DNA from: Pandoraea aquatica
GTDB taxonomy: Bacteria > Pseudomonadota > Gammaproteobacteria > Burkholderiales > Burkholderiaceae
Direction: 5' to 3'
Length of the DNA stretch: 64,000 bases
NCBI RefSeq assembly: GCF_902459565.1
Contig: NZ_CABPSN010000007.1
Span: forward strand, 124,001-188,000
Numbering within the stretch: the first letter of the stretch is position 1; every line of letters starts with the position of its first letter. Positions 48,294 to 57,243 of this stretch are shown piece after piece. A program made the translations under genes and the position numbers. The notes beneath the pieces were generated by a model. The model saw only the letters and a list, made by a program, of their open reading frames with translations, made no database searches and had not been told where the DNA came from.

Positions 48294-49403
48294 ATGAAGC
48301 GGTTTCCGATGGGGCGGATCCCGGGCATGACGACGCTGGCGGCAGCAACGCTGCTGGCGCTCGGCGTGCCGGTCGCAGCACACGCACAGAGCAACGTCAC
48401 GCTGTACGGCAGCATGGATGCTGGGGTGGCATTCGTGAACAACCAGGGCGGCAGTTCGAACTGGATTGCGCAGCAGGGCGGTTCGCAACCGGACCGCTGG
48501 GGCCTGCGTGGCGTGGAAGATCTGGGCGGCGGCAATCGCGCGATCTTCCTGCTGGAAAACGGCTTCTCGACGCTCACGGGCAACACGATCAAGGCAGGGG
48601 CGATGTTCAACCGCCAGTCGTGGGTCGGCTTGCAGTCGGACAAGATGGGTACGCTCACCATCGGCCACATGACCACGTTCAACTTCGACTGGCTGGGCCC
48701 GTTCAGCACGGCCTATCTGGGCATGAACTGGTACATGTTCCACCCGGGCAACCTCGACGAACTCGCCAACACGTCCGTCGTGCAGGTCGATAACTCCGTG
48801 CGTTACGTCACGCCGGACTACATGGGCTTCAAGGCGGGCGCGATGCTTTCGTTCGGCAACAACACGAACTTCGCGAACGGTCGCAAGTGGAGTGTCGCGG
48901 CGAACTACACGAACGGTGGCTTCAAGGCGTCGGCCGTCTACTCGAACGAGAACAACCGCACGCCGAACGTCGCAGCGCTCGGCGGTGCCACGTTCCAGGG
49001 GCAGCCGGTCGCAACCTACGCGGCATCGAACGTCGAGAACATGGGCGCAGGTGTGTCCTATGGCTTCGGGCCGTGGCTGCTGCATGCGCTTTACACGCGC
49101 GTGAAGCTTCAGTCCCCCGGCTACAACGACACGTATCAATCGTTCGACGCCGGTGTGAACTTCGCGACGAGCGTGCCGAACACGATCACCTTCGGCGCGG
49201 CGACGACCAATATGTCCGGCAAGCGCTGGACCCAGGTCAGCCTCGGCGATGTCTACGCCTTCTCCAAACGCACGCAGGTCTATGTGAGCGGCGCGTACCA
49301 ACACGCGAGCGGCAACGGTGCGGTGACGGCAATCAACACGATCAGCCCGTCGTCGACGGCGAATCAGCTCGTGATCATGTCGGGCGTGCACCACTCGTTC
49401 TGA
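48294..49403 (+). CDS. Outer-membrane trimeric porin (Gram-negative porin family)
   Basis: 369 residues from ATG 48294 (MKRFPMGRIPGM), with CAGGAG upstream. Signal peptide ending VPVAAHAQ, then SNVTLYGSMDAGVAFV, RWGLRGVEDLGGGNRAIFLLENGF, FNRQSWVGLQSDKMGTLTIGH; ends VIMSGVHHSF, with the C-terminal Phe required for outer-membrane insertion. Typical of Burkholderia-type porins. It would let the substrate of the downstream pathway cross the outer membrane. Confidence 0.95.
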   Translation: MKRFPMGRIPGMTTLAAATLLALGVPVAAHAQSNVTLYGSMDAGVAFVNNQGGSSNWIAQQGGSQPDRWGLRGVEDLGGGNRAIFLLENGFSTLTGNTIKAGAMFNRQSWVGLQSDKMGTLTIGHMTTFNFDWLGPFSTAYLGMNWYMFHPGNLDELANTSVVQVDNSVRYVTPDYMGFKAGAMLSFGNNTNFANGRKWSVAANYTNGGFKASAVYSNENNRTPNVAALGGATFQGQPVATYAASNVENMGAGVSYGFGPWLLHALYTRVKLQSPGYNDTYQSFDAGVNFATSVPNTITFGAATTNMSGKRWTQVSLGDVYAFSKRTQVYVSGAYQHASGNGAVTAINTISPSSTANQLVIMSGVHHSF

Positions 49404-49449
49404 CGCGTTCCCGCGCTTTTACCTTTTTCACCCAGTGGTCTCTCTTGAT

Positions 49450-49484
49450 GCGCCGGCCGGCATTTGCCCGTCGGCGCTTTTTTT
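49450..49484 (+). terminator. Intrinsic terminator of the porin gene
   Basis: GCGCCG at 49450 pairs with CGGCGC (49472-49477), with further internal pairing, followed by seven T. Confidence 0.8.
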
Positions 49485-49552
49485 GTCGAAACAGTGGGCG
49501 CTGTCCCCGGAAACACCCATGAATTCGGGTTTCCCCTAGTCAAAAAACAATT

Positions 49553-49579
49553 TTGACTGCGGCCGTCACTCCCTATAAT
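49553..49579 (+). promoter_or_regulatory. Sigma70-type promoter of the catabolic operon
   Basis: TTGACT (49553-49558), a short 15-base spacer, then a perfect TATAAT (49574-49579). The start is expected near 49586, just ahead of the operator at 49600. Confidence 0.65.
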
Positions 49580-49599
49580 TGATCCATAAGTAAATCAAC

Positions 49600-49615
49600 G
49601 TTTCACATATGAAAC
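49600..49615. promoter_or_regulatory. IclR-type operator downstream of the operon promoter
   Basis: GTTTCA-CATA-TGAAAC, a perfect inverted repeat just downstream of the predicted start, where a bound repressor would block transcription. The surrounding CATAAGTAAATCAACGTTTC almost repeats the porin site at 48164-48183. Confidence 0.72.
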
Positions 49616-49715
49616 TTTACGCGAAAGAGAAAGACAGGCTGGCAAGCCGTGCACGCGAACAGACGCCGCAGGCTGCCCGAGGCAAGTTGAACATCCAGAA
49701 ACACGGTGGTTTCCC

Positions 49716-50585
49716 ATGCTCAGGTCGATTCAGTTGAAGGACGCAAACGTAGCCGAGGCGTATGCCGGAGCGCGTGAGAAGCAGCCCGCAGCGGCACCGT
49801 TGCCGTTCGCTATCGAATATCGCGGCGTCACGCGTCGTTTCAAAAATCGCCAGGGCAAGGGCGAGATGACCGCTGTCTCCGATGTCTCCATCGGCATCAA
49901 AGCCGGTGAGTTCGTCTCGCTGATCGGCCCGAGCGGCTGCGGCAAGAGCACGTTGCTCAACATGGGTGCCGGTCTGTATGCGCCCAGCGAAGGGCAAGTG
50001 ACGCTGGCGGGTAAGCCGGTGCGCGGGCCGTCGCAACAGGTCGCGTTCATGCTGCAAAAGGATCTGCTCATGCCGTGGCGCTCGATTCAGAAGAACGTCG
50101 AACTCGGCATGCAGATTCGCGGCCGCAACAAGGCCGAGCGCGCAGAAGTCGCGAAGGCGCTGCTCGCGCGCTGCCACCTCAAGGGTTTCGAGAACCACTA
50201 CCCGCACCAGCTATCGGGCGGCATGCGTCAACGCGCAGCGCTCGCCCGCACGCTGGCTGTGGAGCCGGACGTGCTGCTCATGGACGAGCCGTTCTCGGCA
50301 CTCGATGCGCAAACCAAGATGGTCCTTCAGCAGGATCTCGCGCAGATGCTCGCCAGCGAAGGCAAGACCGCGCTGATGATCACCCACGATCTCGCGGAAG
50401 CGATTGCGCTGTCGGACCGCGTGTTCGTGATGAGCGAGCGGCCGGGCACGATCATCGAAGAGATCACCGTCGATCTGCCGCACCGCGACAACCCCATCGA
50501 GCGCCGCAAGCAAGCGGGCATGAACGAGTACGTCGCGCATCTGATGGAACTGCTCAAGGTCGGTCGCGACGACCACCTCGGTTGA
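49716..50585 (+). CDS. ABC transporter ATPase (nitrate/sulfonate/taurine type)
   Basis: 289 residues. A short unusual N-terminal part (about 30 residues, no motif) precedes the ATPase: Walker A GPSGCGKSTLLN, Q-loop MLQKDLLMPWRS, signature LSGGMRQRAALARTL, Walker B VLLMDEPFSALD, switch MITHDLAEAI. This is the SsuB/TauB subfamily. It heads the operon and works with the permease and the binding protein at 59651. Confidence 0.92.
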   Translation: MLRSIQLKDANVAEAYAGAREKQPAAAPLPFAIEYRGVTRRFKNRQGKGEMTAVSDVSIGIKAGEFVSLIGPSGCGKSTLLNMGAGLYAPSEGQVTLAGKPVRGPSQQVAFMLQKDLLMPWRSIQKNVELGMQIRGRNKAERAEVAKALLARCHLKGFENHYPHQLSGGMRQRAALARTLAVEPDVLLMDEPFSALDAQTKMVLQQDLAQMLASEGKTALMITHDLAEAIALSDRVFVMSERPGTIIEEITVDLPHRDNPIERRKQAGMNEYVAHLMELLKVGRDDHLG

Positions 50586-50629
50586 TCGGCACTGGCTCGC
50601 ACTTCGCACAAGACACTGGAATCTCCGCT

Positions 50630-51412
50630 ATGAAATCCCTTTCCAAAACGCAACTGACCGCCGGTAGCTTCGTGCTGCTGCTGCTCTTCGCGGCCGTGTG
50701 GCAATGGGGCCCGACGGCATTCGGCGTGCCTGAATTCGTGTTGCCCAAGCTGTCGTCGACGCTGGTCGAAGGCGTGCGCATGTTCCAGGTCGAAAACCTG
50801 TGGCTGCACATCGGTGTGACGGCGCTCGAAGTGATCGCCGGCTTCGTGATCGGCTCGGCGCTGGGTGTGCTGATCGGTGTGATTCTCGGCTTGTCGCCGT
50901 CGACCGAAGCCATGCTCTCGCCGTACATCCTCGCATTGCAGATCGCGCCGAAGGTCGCCTTCGCGCCGCTGTTCGTGATGTGGATGGGCTACACGATCTA
51001 CCCGAAGATTCTCGTCGCGGTGCTGATCGTCTTCTTCCCCGTGATGATCAACGTGCTGGGTGCAGTGCGCTCGGTCGATCCCGACATGGTCAATCTGGTA
51101 CGTGCGCTGTGTGGCCGCCGCTGGCAGATCTTCCGCTTCGTGGAATTCCCGTCGGCCATGCAGGCACTGTTCGCCGGGCTGCGCATCGCGTCGACGCTGG
51201 CCGTGATCGGCGTGACTGTCGGCGAGCTGGTCGGTGGCGACCGCGGTCTCGGCTATCTGTTGGTGTATGGCGAAGGGCAGGGCAATACCGCGATGGTGTT
51301 CGTCGCGATTGCCGGGCTGACCGTCATCGGTATCGCGGCCTACGCGGCGGTGGTCTGGCTGGAGCGTCGCGCACTGCATTACGTGCCGCGTGCGGCCATG
51401 AACATCGCCTGA
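50630..51412 (+). CDS. ABC transporter permease (SsuC/TauC type)
   Basis: 260 residues from ATG 50630 (MKSLSKTQL); a longer frame from 50075 is a shadow of the ATPase gene. Six hydrophobic segments; the coupling region reads LVRALCGRRWQIFRFVEFPSAMQALFAGLRIASTLAVIGVTVGELVGGDRGLGY. It forms the inner-membrane channel for the import system. Confidence 0.93.
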   Translation: MKSLSKTQLTAGSFVLLLLFAAVWQWGPTAFGVPEFVLPKLSSTLVEGVRMFQVENLWLHIGVTALEVIAGFVIGSALGVLIGVILGLSPSTEAMLSPYILALQIAPKVAFAPLFVMWMGYTIYPKILVAVLIVFFPVMINVLGAVRSVDPDMVNLVRALCGRRWQIFRFVEFPSAMQALFAGLRIASTLAVIGVTVGELVGGDRGLGYLLVYGEGQGNTAMVFVAIAGLTVIGIAAYAAVVWLERRALHYVPRAAMNIA

Positions 51413-51439
51413 GCGTCGGACTTCACAAGGAATCGAATC

Positions 51440-52240
51440 GTGGACGAACTGTCGACCCTCCCGGTGATGCCGCTCGATATCGACGCGCTGCCGCCGCTCG
51501 ACGGCAAGAAGCTGCTGATCACCGGCGGCGCGCGTGGCCTCGGTGAAGGCTTCGTGCGTGCCGCCGTGGCACGTGGCGCACAAGTGACGATTGCCGACAT
51601 TGCCGCACACGCCGGTGAAGCGCTGGCCGCCGAATTGCAGGACGCCGGACACGGCGTGTCGTTCGTGCGCGTCGACCTGTCGGACCCGGCATCGGTCGAA
51701 TCCGCAGCGCAAGCGGCCGGTCAGCAGATGGGCGGCATCGATGGCCTCGTCAACAACGGCGCGATCACCAACTCGGGCGGCAAGATGGCCACCGAACTGA
51801 GCGTCGAGACGTGGGACGCCGTGATGAACGTCAATGTGCGCGGCACGTGGCTCATGACGATGGCCGCGCTGCCGTTTCTGCGCGCCTCGGGGCAGGGCCG
51901 CGTCGTGAACATCGCGTCCGACACGGCACTATGGGGCGCACCGCGCCTGCTTGCCTACACCGCCAGCAAAGGCGCGGTCATGTCGATGACGCGCTCGCTC
52001 GCGCGCGAACTCGGCCCGGACGGCATTACCGTCAACGCCATCGCGCCGGGGCTCGTCGAAGTCGAAGCCACGGCCTATGTGCCGGCGGCGCGCCATCGCC
52101 ACTATCTGGAGGGGCGTGCGCTGCCGCGTGCGCAAGTGCCGGACGACGTCGTCGGCCCGGTGCTGTTCCTGCTCTCCGACGCTTCCCGTTTCGTGACCGG
52201 ACAGGTTCTGCCGGTCAACGGCGGCTTCGTCATGCCCTGA
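51440..52240 (+). CDS. Short-chain dehydrogenase/reductase
   Basis: 266 residues from a GTG at 51440 with AAGGA upstream. Rossmann motif LLITGGARGLGEGF, NNGAI, and the complete catalytic set NIASDTALWGAPRLLAYTASKGA (Ser, Tyr, Lys). It oxidises or reduces an alcohol/ketone intermediate with NAD(P). It is the catalytically competent SDR of the operon, in contrast to the one at 54783. Confidence 0.9.
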   Translation: MDELSTLPVMPLDIDALPPLDGKKLLITGGARGLGEGFVRAAVARGAQVTIADIAAHAGEALAAELQDAGHGVSFVRVDLSDPASVESAAQAAGQQMGGIDGLVNNGAITNSGGKMATELSVETWDAVMNVNVRGTWLMTMAALPFLRASGQGRVVNIASDTALWGAPRLLAYTASKGAVMSMTRSLARELGPDGITVNAIAPGLVEVEATAYVPAARHRHYLEGRALPRAQVPDDVVGPVLFLLSDASRFVTGQVLPVNGGFVMP

Positions 52241-52280
52241 CGAGCCACTCACATTCGCAACGCCTTTCAGGAGTTAGATC

Positions 52281-52838
52281 ATGGCGCAAGCCGACGCTAA
52301 AAACACCGCGACGCCGCAGGCCGTCGAGAGCTGGACGCAGACCGAAGGTCAGGCATTCGGCGATTGGCTGGAGACCCGCGTCGCCCGTTTCTCGACGCGT
52401 AAATACGACTGGGACGCCCTCAAGTTCCAGGCCGACTACAACCCGAAGTACCGCCGTGCGCAGATGCGCTACGTCGGCACGGGCGGCACCGGTGTGGCCA
52501 AAGACGTCAACACCGTGCCCGCCGGTCACTTCACGTTCTCCACGATGGTGATCCCGGCCGGCAACATCGGCCCGAGCCACATCCACATGGACGTCGAGGA
52601 AATCTTCTTCGTCATGCGCGGAAAGATGAAGGTGATCTGCGAGCGCGACGGTGAAACGTGGGAAGCGATTCTCGGCGAGCGCGATCTGATCTCGGTGCCG
52701 CCGGGCGTGTACCGCACGGAAATCAACATCGGCGACGAAGACGCGCTGATGTGCGTGATGCTCGGCTCGCAAAAGCCGGTCACGCCGACGTATCCGCCCG
52801 ATTCGCCGCTCGCAAAGATCAAGCGCGAAATGAAGTAA
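52281..52838 (+). CDS. Cupin-domain protein, probable metal enzyme
   Basis: 185 residues, AGGAG upstream. A single cupin core around residues 80-160: IPAGNIGPSHIHMDVEEIFFVMRGKMKV holds the His-X-His and Glu ligands of the first cupin motif. The long N-terminal part (to about residue 60) includes SWTQTEGQAFGDWLETRVARFSTRKYDW, not recognised. It could be a dioxygenase, isomerase or decarboxylase. Confidence 0.85.
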   Translation: MAQADAKNTATPQAVESWTQTEGQAFGDWLETRVARFSTRKYDWDALKFQADYNPKYRRAQMRYVGTGGTGVAKDVNTVPAGHFTFSTMVIPAGNIGPSHIHMDVEEIFFVMRGKMKVICERDGETWEAILGERDLISVPPGVYRTEINIGDEDALMCVMLGSQKPVTPTYPPDSPLAKIKREMK

Positions 52839-52861
52839 GTCGGCAAGGAAAAGTCCGGTGC

Positions 52862-52884
52862 CCGTGTGTCGAATGCACACACGG
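52862..52884 (+). other. Intergenic hairpin between cupin and hydrolase genes
   Basis: CCGTGTGT pairs with ACACACGG around a seven-base loop. No T-run; it could tune message stability inside the operon. Confidence 0.45.
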
Positions 52885-52949
52885 CATCGGCAGAAATTCA
52901 CGCAGTCGGAAGTCTGCATCAAGTCCGAAAAAGTTAGACGAAAGCCGCC

Positions 52950-53858
52950 ATGCAAGCCGAAGCCCATCAACACGAAGTGCCAGAAGACGATGTCGTTGCG
53001 CCCTTGCGCGCACGGCTGGACGCGTTTGCATATCGCACCGTCGCCACGCGTGCGGGCACCGTCGGGTATCGCTGTGCGGGCGCTGAGCGCGACGCTGGCT
53101 TGCCGGTCGTGATGCTGCACGGCATCGGCTCCGGTGCGGCGTCCTGGCTCGCGCAGTTCGAAGCCACGGGACTGGATGCAACGCTGTACGCCTGGGATGC
53201 GCCCGGCTACGGCGCGACGTCGAATGTCGCTGCCGCCGAACCGCATCCCGATGCGTATGCCGACGCCCTGGAAGCGTGGCTCGACGCCCTCGGTCTGGAT
53301 CGTGTGGCGCTGGTCGGTCATTCGCTGGGCGCGATCATGGCAACGAAGTTTGCGAGCCGCGCGCCGCAACGCGTGCGCGGTCTCTTTCTCTGCTCGCCTG
53401 CCAACGGCTACGGCCGCGCAGACGCCGAGGTACGTCTGTCCAAGCGCGACAGCCGTCTGGCGATGCTCGACAAGCTCGGCCCCGCCGGTATGGCGCGTGA
53501 GCGCAGCGACAACCTCGTCGCCCCGGACGCCGCTGAGTTGCCGCGCGCCTGGGTGAAATGGAACATGTCGCGGGTGCTGCCGGTCGGCTACCGTCAGGCG
53601 ACGCACCTGCTCTCGAATGGCGACGTCGCCAGCGAACTCGCGCAGTACGTGAGCGCCAACGCCGGTCCCGTCGCGGTGGCCGTAGGCGCGCAGGACGGCA
53701 TCACGTCGCCTGCCGCGTGCGAAGTCATCGCGAAAGTCGCGGGCGTGCCGCTGCAAATCATCGACGGTGCAGGCCACGCGTCGTATATCGAAACGCCGGA
53801 CGTTCTGAATGCTGCGCTCGCCGCGTGGCTCGAACGTGTCGCGGCAGGGGAGCGCTGA
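52950..53858 (+). CDS. Alpha/beta hydrolase
   Basis: 302 residues. Catalytic triad in the expected order: nucleophile GHSLGAI (about residue 127), acid AVGAQDGITSP and His in DGAGHASYIETPD. The oxyanion motif is MLHGIGSGAASW. Sequence type resembles meta-cleavage-product hydrolases and esterases, so C-C or ester hydrolysis are both possible. It ends one base before the IclR start. Confidence 0.9.
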   Translation: MQAEAHQHEVPEDDVVAPLRARLDAFAYRTVATRAGTVGYRCAGAERDAGLPVVMLHGIGSGAASWLAQFEATGLDATLYAWDAPGYGATSNVAAAEPHPDAYADALEAWLDALGLDRVALVGHSLGAIMATKFASRAPQRVRGLFLCSPANGYGRADAEVRLSKRDSRLAMLDKLGPAGMARERSDNLVAPDAAELPRAWVKWNMSRVLPVGYRQATHLLSNGDVASELAQYVSANAGPVAVAVGAQDGITSPAACEVIAKVAGVPLQIIDGAGHASYIETPDVLNAALAAWLERVAAGER

Positions 53859-53859
53859 G

Positions 53860-54786
53860 ATGGCACCGGCTACACCGAAGCGCGAAGCGCTCATCGAGGA
53901 CGACACCTTGCAGGACGATCAAAACGTCTCGCTCGACGGCGACGCGGTCGTCGAGGGCGCTGCCGAGTCCCGCTACCTCGTGCCGGGTCTTGAGCGCGGC
54001 CTGCGCATCCTCACGCAGTTCTCGCCGCGCGAACCGGTCTTCAGTGCGCCGGAACTGTCGCAACGGCTGGGCATTCCGCGTACGACCGTCTTCCGTCTGT
54101 TGCAGACGCTCGAAGCCATGGGCTTTCTTGAGCGCGCAGGCAGCGAAAAGAACTTCCGTCTGGGCGTGGCCGTGCTTCGTCTGGGTTTCGAATACCTCAG
54201 CTCGCTGGAACTGACCGACCTCGGCATTCCGATCATCGAGCGCCTGCGCGACGCCACCCAACTCACGTCGCACATCGTGATTCGCGACGGCCGCGACATC
54301 GTGTTCGTCGCGAAGGCGCAAAGCGTGGCGGGCGTCTTCAACTCGATCAAGGTCAACGTCGGCACGCGTCTGCCGGCGCATGCCACGGTGCACGGTCACG
54401 TGCTGATGGGCGACCTGACGCTCACCGAACTGCGCGCGCTGTATCCCGAGAAGACGCTGGAGAAATTCACGCCGCAGACGCCCGAGTCGCTCACCGAACT
54501 GTTCGAGCGCGTGCGCGAAGACGCCGAGCGCGGCTATGCGGTATCGGCCTCGTCGTTCGAACGCGGTATCAGCGTGGTGAGCGCACCGGTGCGCAACGAC
54601 GTGGGCCGCATCTGCGCCGCCATCACGGTCACGATTCCGCGCGCCAACATCGACGCCTCGATGCTCGACGCGGGCCTGATCGGTCAGGTGCGCGAAGCCG
54701 CCGATGCGCTCTCGCACCGTCTGAACTACCGCCCGGGGAGCGACGGCAAGTCCACCCCCTACATGAAGTCACTGGGACTCAAATGA
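53860..54786 (+). CDS. IclR-family regulator inside the catabolic operon
   Basis: 308 residues from ATG 53860 (MAPATPKREALIEDD), after one spacer base. An acidic N-terminal extension of about 35 residues precedes the winged helix (LERGLRILTQFSPREPVFSAPELSQRLGIPRTTVFRLLQTLEAMGFL). The effector domain follows (LRDATQLTSHIVIRDGRDIVFVAKAQSVAGV, GTRLPAHATVHGHVLMGD). It most probably binds the operators at 48178 and 49600, repressing until the pathway substrate is bound. Confidence 0.92.
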   Translation: MAPATPKREALIEDDTLQDDQNVSLDGDAVVEGAAESRYLVPGLERGLRILTQFSPREPVFSAPELSQRLGIPRTTVFRLLQTLEAMGFLERAGSEKNFRLGVAVLRLGFEYLSSLELTDLGIPIIERLRDATQLTSHIVIRDGRDIVFVAKAQSVAGVFNSIKVNVGTRLPAHATVHGHVLMGDLTLTELRALYPEKTLEKFTPQTPESLTELFERVREDAERGYAVSASSFERGISVVSAPVRNDVGRICAAITVTIPRANIDASMLDAGLIGQVREAADALSHRLNYRPGSDGKSTPYMKSLGLK

Positions 54787-55598
54787 TCAAGATCGACCTT
54801 TCCGCGCGCGCAGCGCTGGTCACGGGCGGCACGTCCGGTATCGGGCTGGCGACCGCCGAGCGCCTGCTCGACGCCGGGGCCGCCGTCGCCATCTGCGGAC
54901 GCAACCCCGAGCGCCTGGCGCAAGCCGAAGCGCATCTGCGCGAGCGTCATCCGCAGGCGCGCCTCATCGCTGCGCAGTGCAACGTGCTCGACGAGGGCGA
55001 TGTCACCGCACTGGTCGAGCGTATCCGTGGCGAATTCGGTCGTCTCGACATGCTGGTGAACAACGCGGGCCAGGGCCGTGTGTCGACGTTTGCCGACACG
55101 ACCGACGACGCCTGGCGCGAAGAACTCGAACTGAAGTACTTCAGCGTGATCCGCACCACGCGTGCTTGCCTGCCGATGCTGCGCGACGCCGCGCGCGAGA
55201 CGGGCGACGCCGCCATCGTCTGCGTCAACTCGCTGCTCGCGCTGCAACCTGAGCCGCACATGGTGGCGACCTCGTCGGCGCGTGCGGGCGTGCAGAACCT
55301 CGTGCGTTCGATGGCGGGCGAATTCGCGCCCGACGGCGTGCGCGTCAACGCGATTCTGATCGGACTGGTCGAGTCGGGACAGTGGCGTCGCCGTTACGCC
55401 GCCGCGCAAGAGGCGGGCGACAGCAAGACGTGGTCGGAGTGGACCGGCGAACTCGCGCGCAAGAAGCAAATCCAGTTGCAACGTCTGGGCAAGCCTGAAG
55501 AGGCGGCCGCAGCGATCTTTTTCCTGGCTAGCCCGCAGTCGTCCTATACGACGGGCAGTCACATCGATGTTTCCGGAGGCTTGGCAAGACATGTCTAA
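54783..55598 (+). CDS. Short-chain dehydrogenase-like protein lacking catalytic Tyr and Lys
   Basis: 271 residues. The nucleotide-binding motif VTGGTSGIGLAT and LVNNAGQG are intact, as is the Ser (VCVNSLLALQ), but the catalytic segment reads ATSSARAG where active SDRs have Tyr-x-x-x-Lys (Thr for Tyr, Arg for Lys). The fold and NAD site are complete, so it is not a broken gene. It may bind a cofactor or act through other residues. Overlaps the IclR stop by four bases, and the ThDP gene by eight. Confidence 0.88.
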   Translation: MIKIDLSARAALVTGGTSGIGLATAERLLDAGAAVAICGRNPERLAQAEAHLRERHPQARLIAAQCNVLDEGDVTALVERIRGEFGRLDMLVNNAGQGRVSTFADTTDDAWREELELKYFSVIRTTRACLPMLRDAARETGDAAIVCVNSLLALQPEPHMVATSSARAGVQNLVRSMAGEFAPDGVRVNAILIGLVESGQWRRRYAAAQEAGDSKTWSEWTGELARKKQIQLQRLGKPEEAAAAIFFLASPQSSYTTGSHIDVSGGLARHV

Positions 55599-57243
55599 CA
55601 AAACCACCGTCGGCGAAGTCATCGCGGCGTTTCTCGAACAGTGCGGCGTGCAGACCGCATTCGGCGTGATCTCGATTCACAACATGCCGATCCTCGACGC
55701 CATCGCGCGTCGCGAAAAGATCCGTTACGTCGGCGCACGCGGCGAAGCCGGCGCACTGAACATGGCCGACGGCCTGTCGCGCGTGTCCGGCGGACTCGGC
55801 GTTGCATTCACGAGCACGGGCACGGCTGCCGGTAACGCAGCCGGTGCGATGGTCGAAGCGCTCACGGCCGGCACGCCGGTGCTCCACATCACCGGTCAGA
55901 TCGAAACCGAGTTCCTCGACCGCGATCTCGCCTACATCCACGAAGCGCCGGATCAACTGAGCATGCTCAACTCGATCTCGAAGGCGGCTTACCGTGTGCG
56001 CTGCGTCGATACGGCGCTCGCGACGGTGCGCGAAGCGGTGCGTGCTGCGCTGACTGCGCCGACGGGGCCGGTGAGCGTCGAGATCCCCATCGACATTCAG
56101 GCGGCTGAAATCGAATGGCCGGCCGATCTGTCCGCCCCGCATATCGCCGTGCCGACGCACGACGACGCACGCGTGGCCGCACTGGCCGACAAGCTCGCAT
56201 CGGCGCATCGCCCGCTGCTGTGGCTAGGCGGCGGTGCTCGTGGCGCGGAGGCGGCCGTCAAGCGTCTCGTCGACATGGGCTTCGGCGTGGTGACGAGCGT
56301 GCAGGGTCGCGGCATCGTGCCGGAAGACCACGCCGCCACGCTGGGCGCATTCAACATCCACCCCACGGTCGAGAAGTTCTACAAGACGTGTGACGCGGTG
56401 CTCGTCGTGGGCTCGCGTCTGCGCGGCAACGAAACGCTCAAGTACAAGCTGGCGCTGCCGCGTCCGCTGTATCGCGTCGACGCCGACGGACTGGCCGACA
56501 ACCGTGGCTATCGCAACGACCTGTTCATTCAGGGCGACGCCGCTAGCGTGCTGAACGCACTGGCCGACCGTCTGCAAGGCCGCCTCTCGGTCGATCCGGC
56601 GTTCCACGCCGACCTCGCTGCGGCGCGCGACGCGGCCGTGAAGCAAGTTGCTGAAGGCCTCGGCCCGTACCGTCAACTCGTGGCAGCGCTGCAAGGTTCG
56701 CTCGGTCGCGACTTCAACTGGGTGCGCGACGTCACGATCTCGAACAGCACATGGGGCAACCGTCTGCTGAAGATCTTCTCGCCGCGCGCAGGGGTTCACG
56801 CGCTGGGTGGCGGCATCGGTCAGGGCATGCAGATGGGCATCGGCGCGGCGCTCGCGGGCAATGCGAAGAAGACCGTCGCCCTGTGCGGCGACGGCGGCCT
56901 GATGGTGAACGTGGGTGAACTCGCGACCGCCGTGCAGGAAAAGGCACCCGTCGTGATTCTGCTGATGAACGATCAGTGCTACGGCGTGATCCGCAATATT
57001 CAGGATGCGCAGTACGGCGGCCGTCGTCATTACGTGCAACTGCATCAGCCGGACTTCGCCGCTTTCTGCGCGAGCCTGCAACTCAAGCACGAACGCATCA
57101 CGTCCATCGATCAGGCGGAAGGGGCCGTGGCCCGCGCCGTCGCTCACGACGGTCCGGTGCTGCTCGAAGTCGACATGCTGTCGGTCGGCAACTTCGCGTC
57201 GCATTTCGCCGGTCCGCCGGTCCGGGAGCCTGCGAATGCATGA
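55591..57243 (+). CDS. ThDP-dependent enzyme of the acetolactate synthase/benzoylformate decarboxylase superfamily
   Basis: 550 residues from ATG 55591 ([10 protein letters not shown]), overlapping the SDR stop. N-domain: [13 protein letters not shown] holds the cofactor-activating Glu, but the usual preceding His is Gly. Middle domain (about 190-330). C-domain: [33 protein letters not shown] is the ThDP/Mg motif. It probably decarboxylates or ligates a 2-oxo acid from the aromatic side chain. The reaction cannot be read. Confidence 0.88.
   Translation: MSNKTTVGEVIAAFLEQCGVQTAFGVISIHNMPILDAIARREKIRYVGARGEAGALNMADGLSRVSGGLGVAFTSTGTAAGNAAGAMVEALTAGTPVLHITGQIETEFLDRDLAYIHEAPDQLSMLNSISKAAYRVRCVDTALATVREAVRAALTAPTGPVSVEIPIDIQAAEIEWPADLSAPHIAVPTHDDARVAALADKLASAHRPLLWLGGGARGAEAAVKRLVDMGFGVVTSVQGRGIVPEDHAATLGAFNIHPTVEKFYKTCDAVLVVGSRLRGNETLKYKLALPRPLYRVDADGLADNRGYRNDLFIQGDAASVLNALADRLQGRLSVDPAFHADLAAARDAAVKQVAEGLGPYRQLVAALQGSLGRDFNWVRDVTISNSTWGNRLLKIFSPRAGVHALGGGIGQGMQMGIGAALAGNAKKTVALCGDGGLMVNVGELATAVQEKAPVVILLMNDQCYGVIRNIQDAQYGGRRHYVQLHQPDFAAFCASLQLKHERITSIDQAEGAVARAVAHDGPVLLEVDMLSVGNFASHFAGPPVREPANA

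Larger units (their letters stand above)
49404..49715. other. Gap between porin and ABC operon: terminator, promoter and operator, no gene
   Basis: 312 bases, all of which are accounted for by the terminator (49450), promoter (49553) and operator (49600). Confidence 0.6.
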
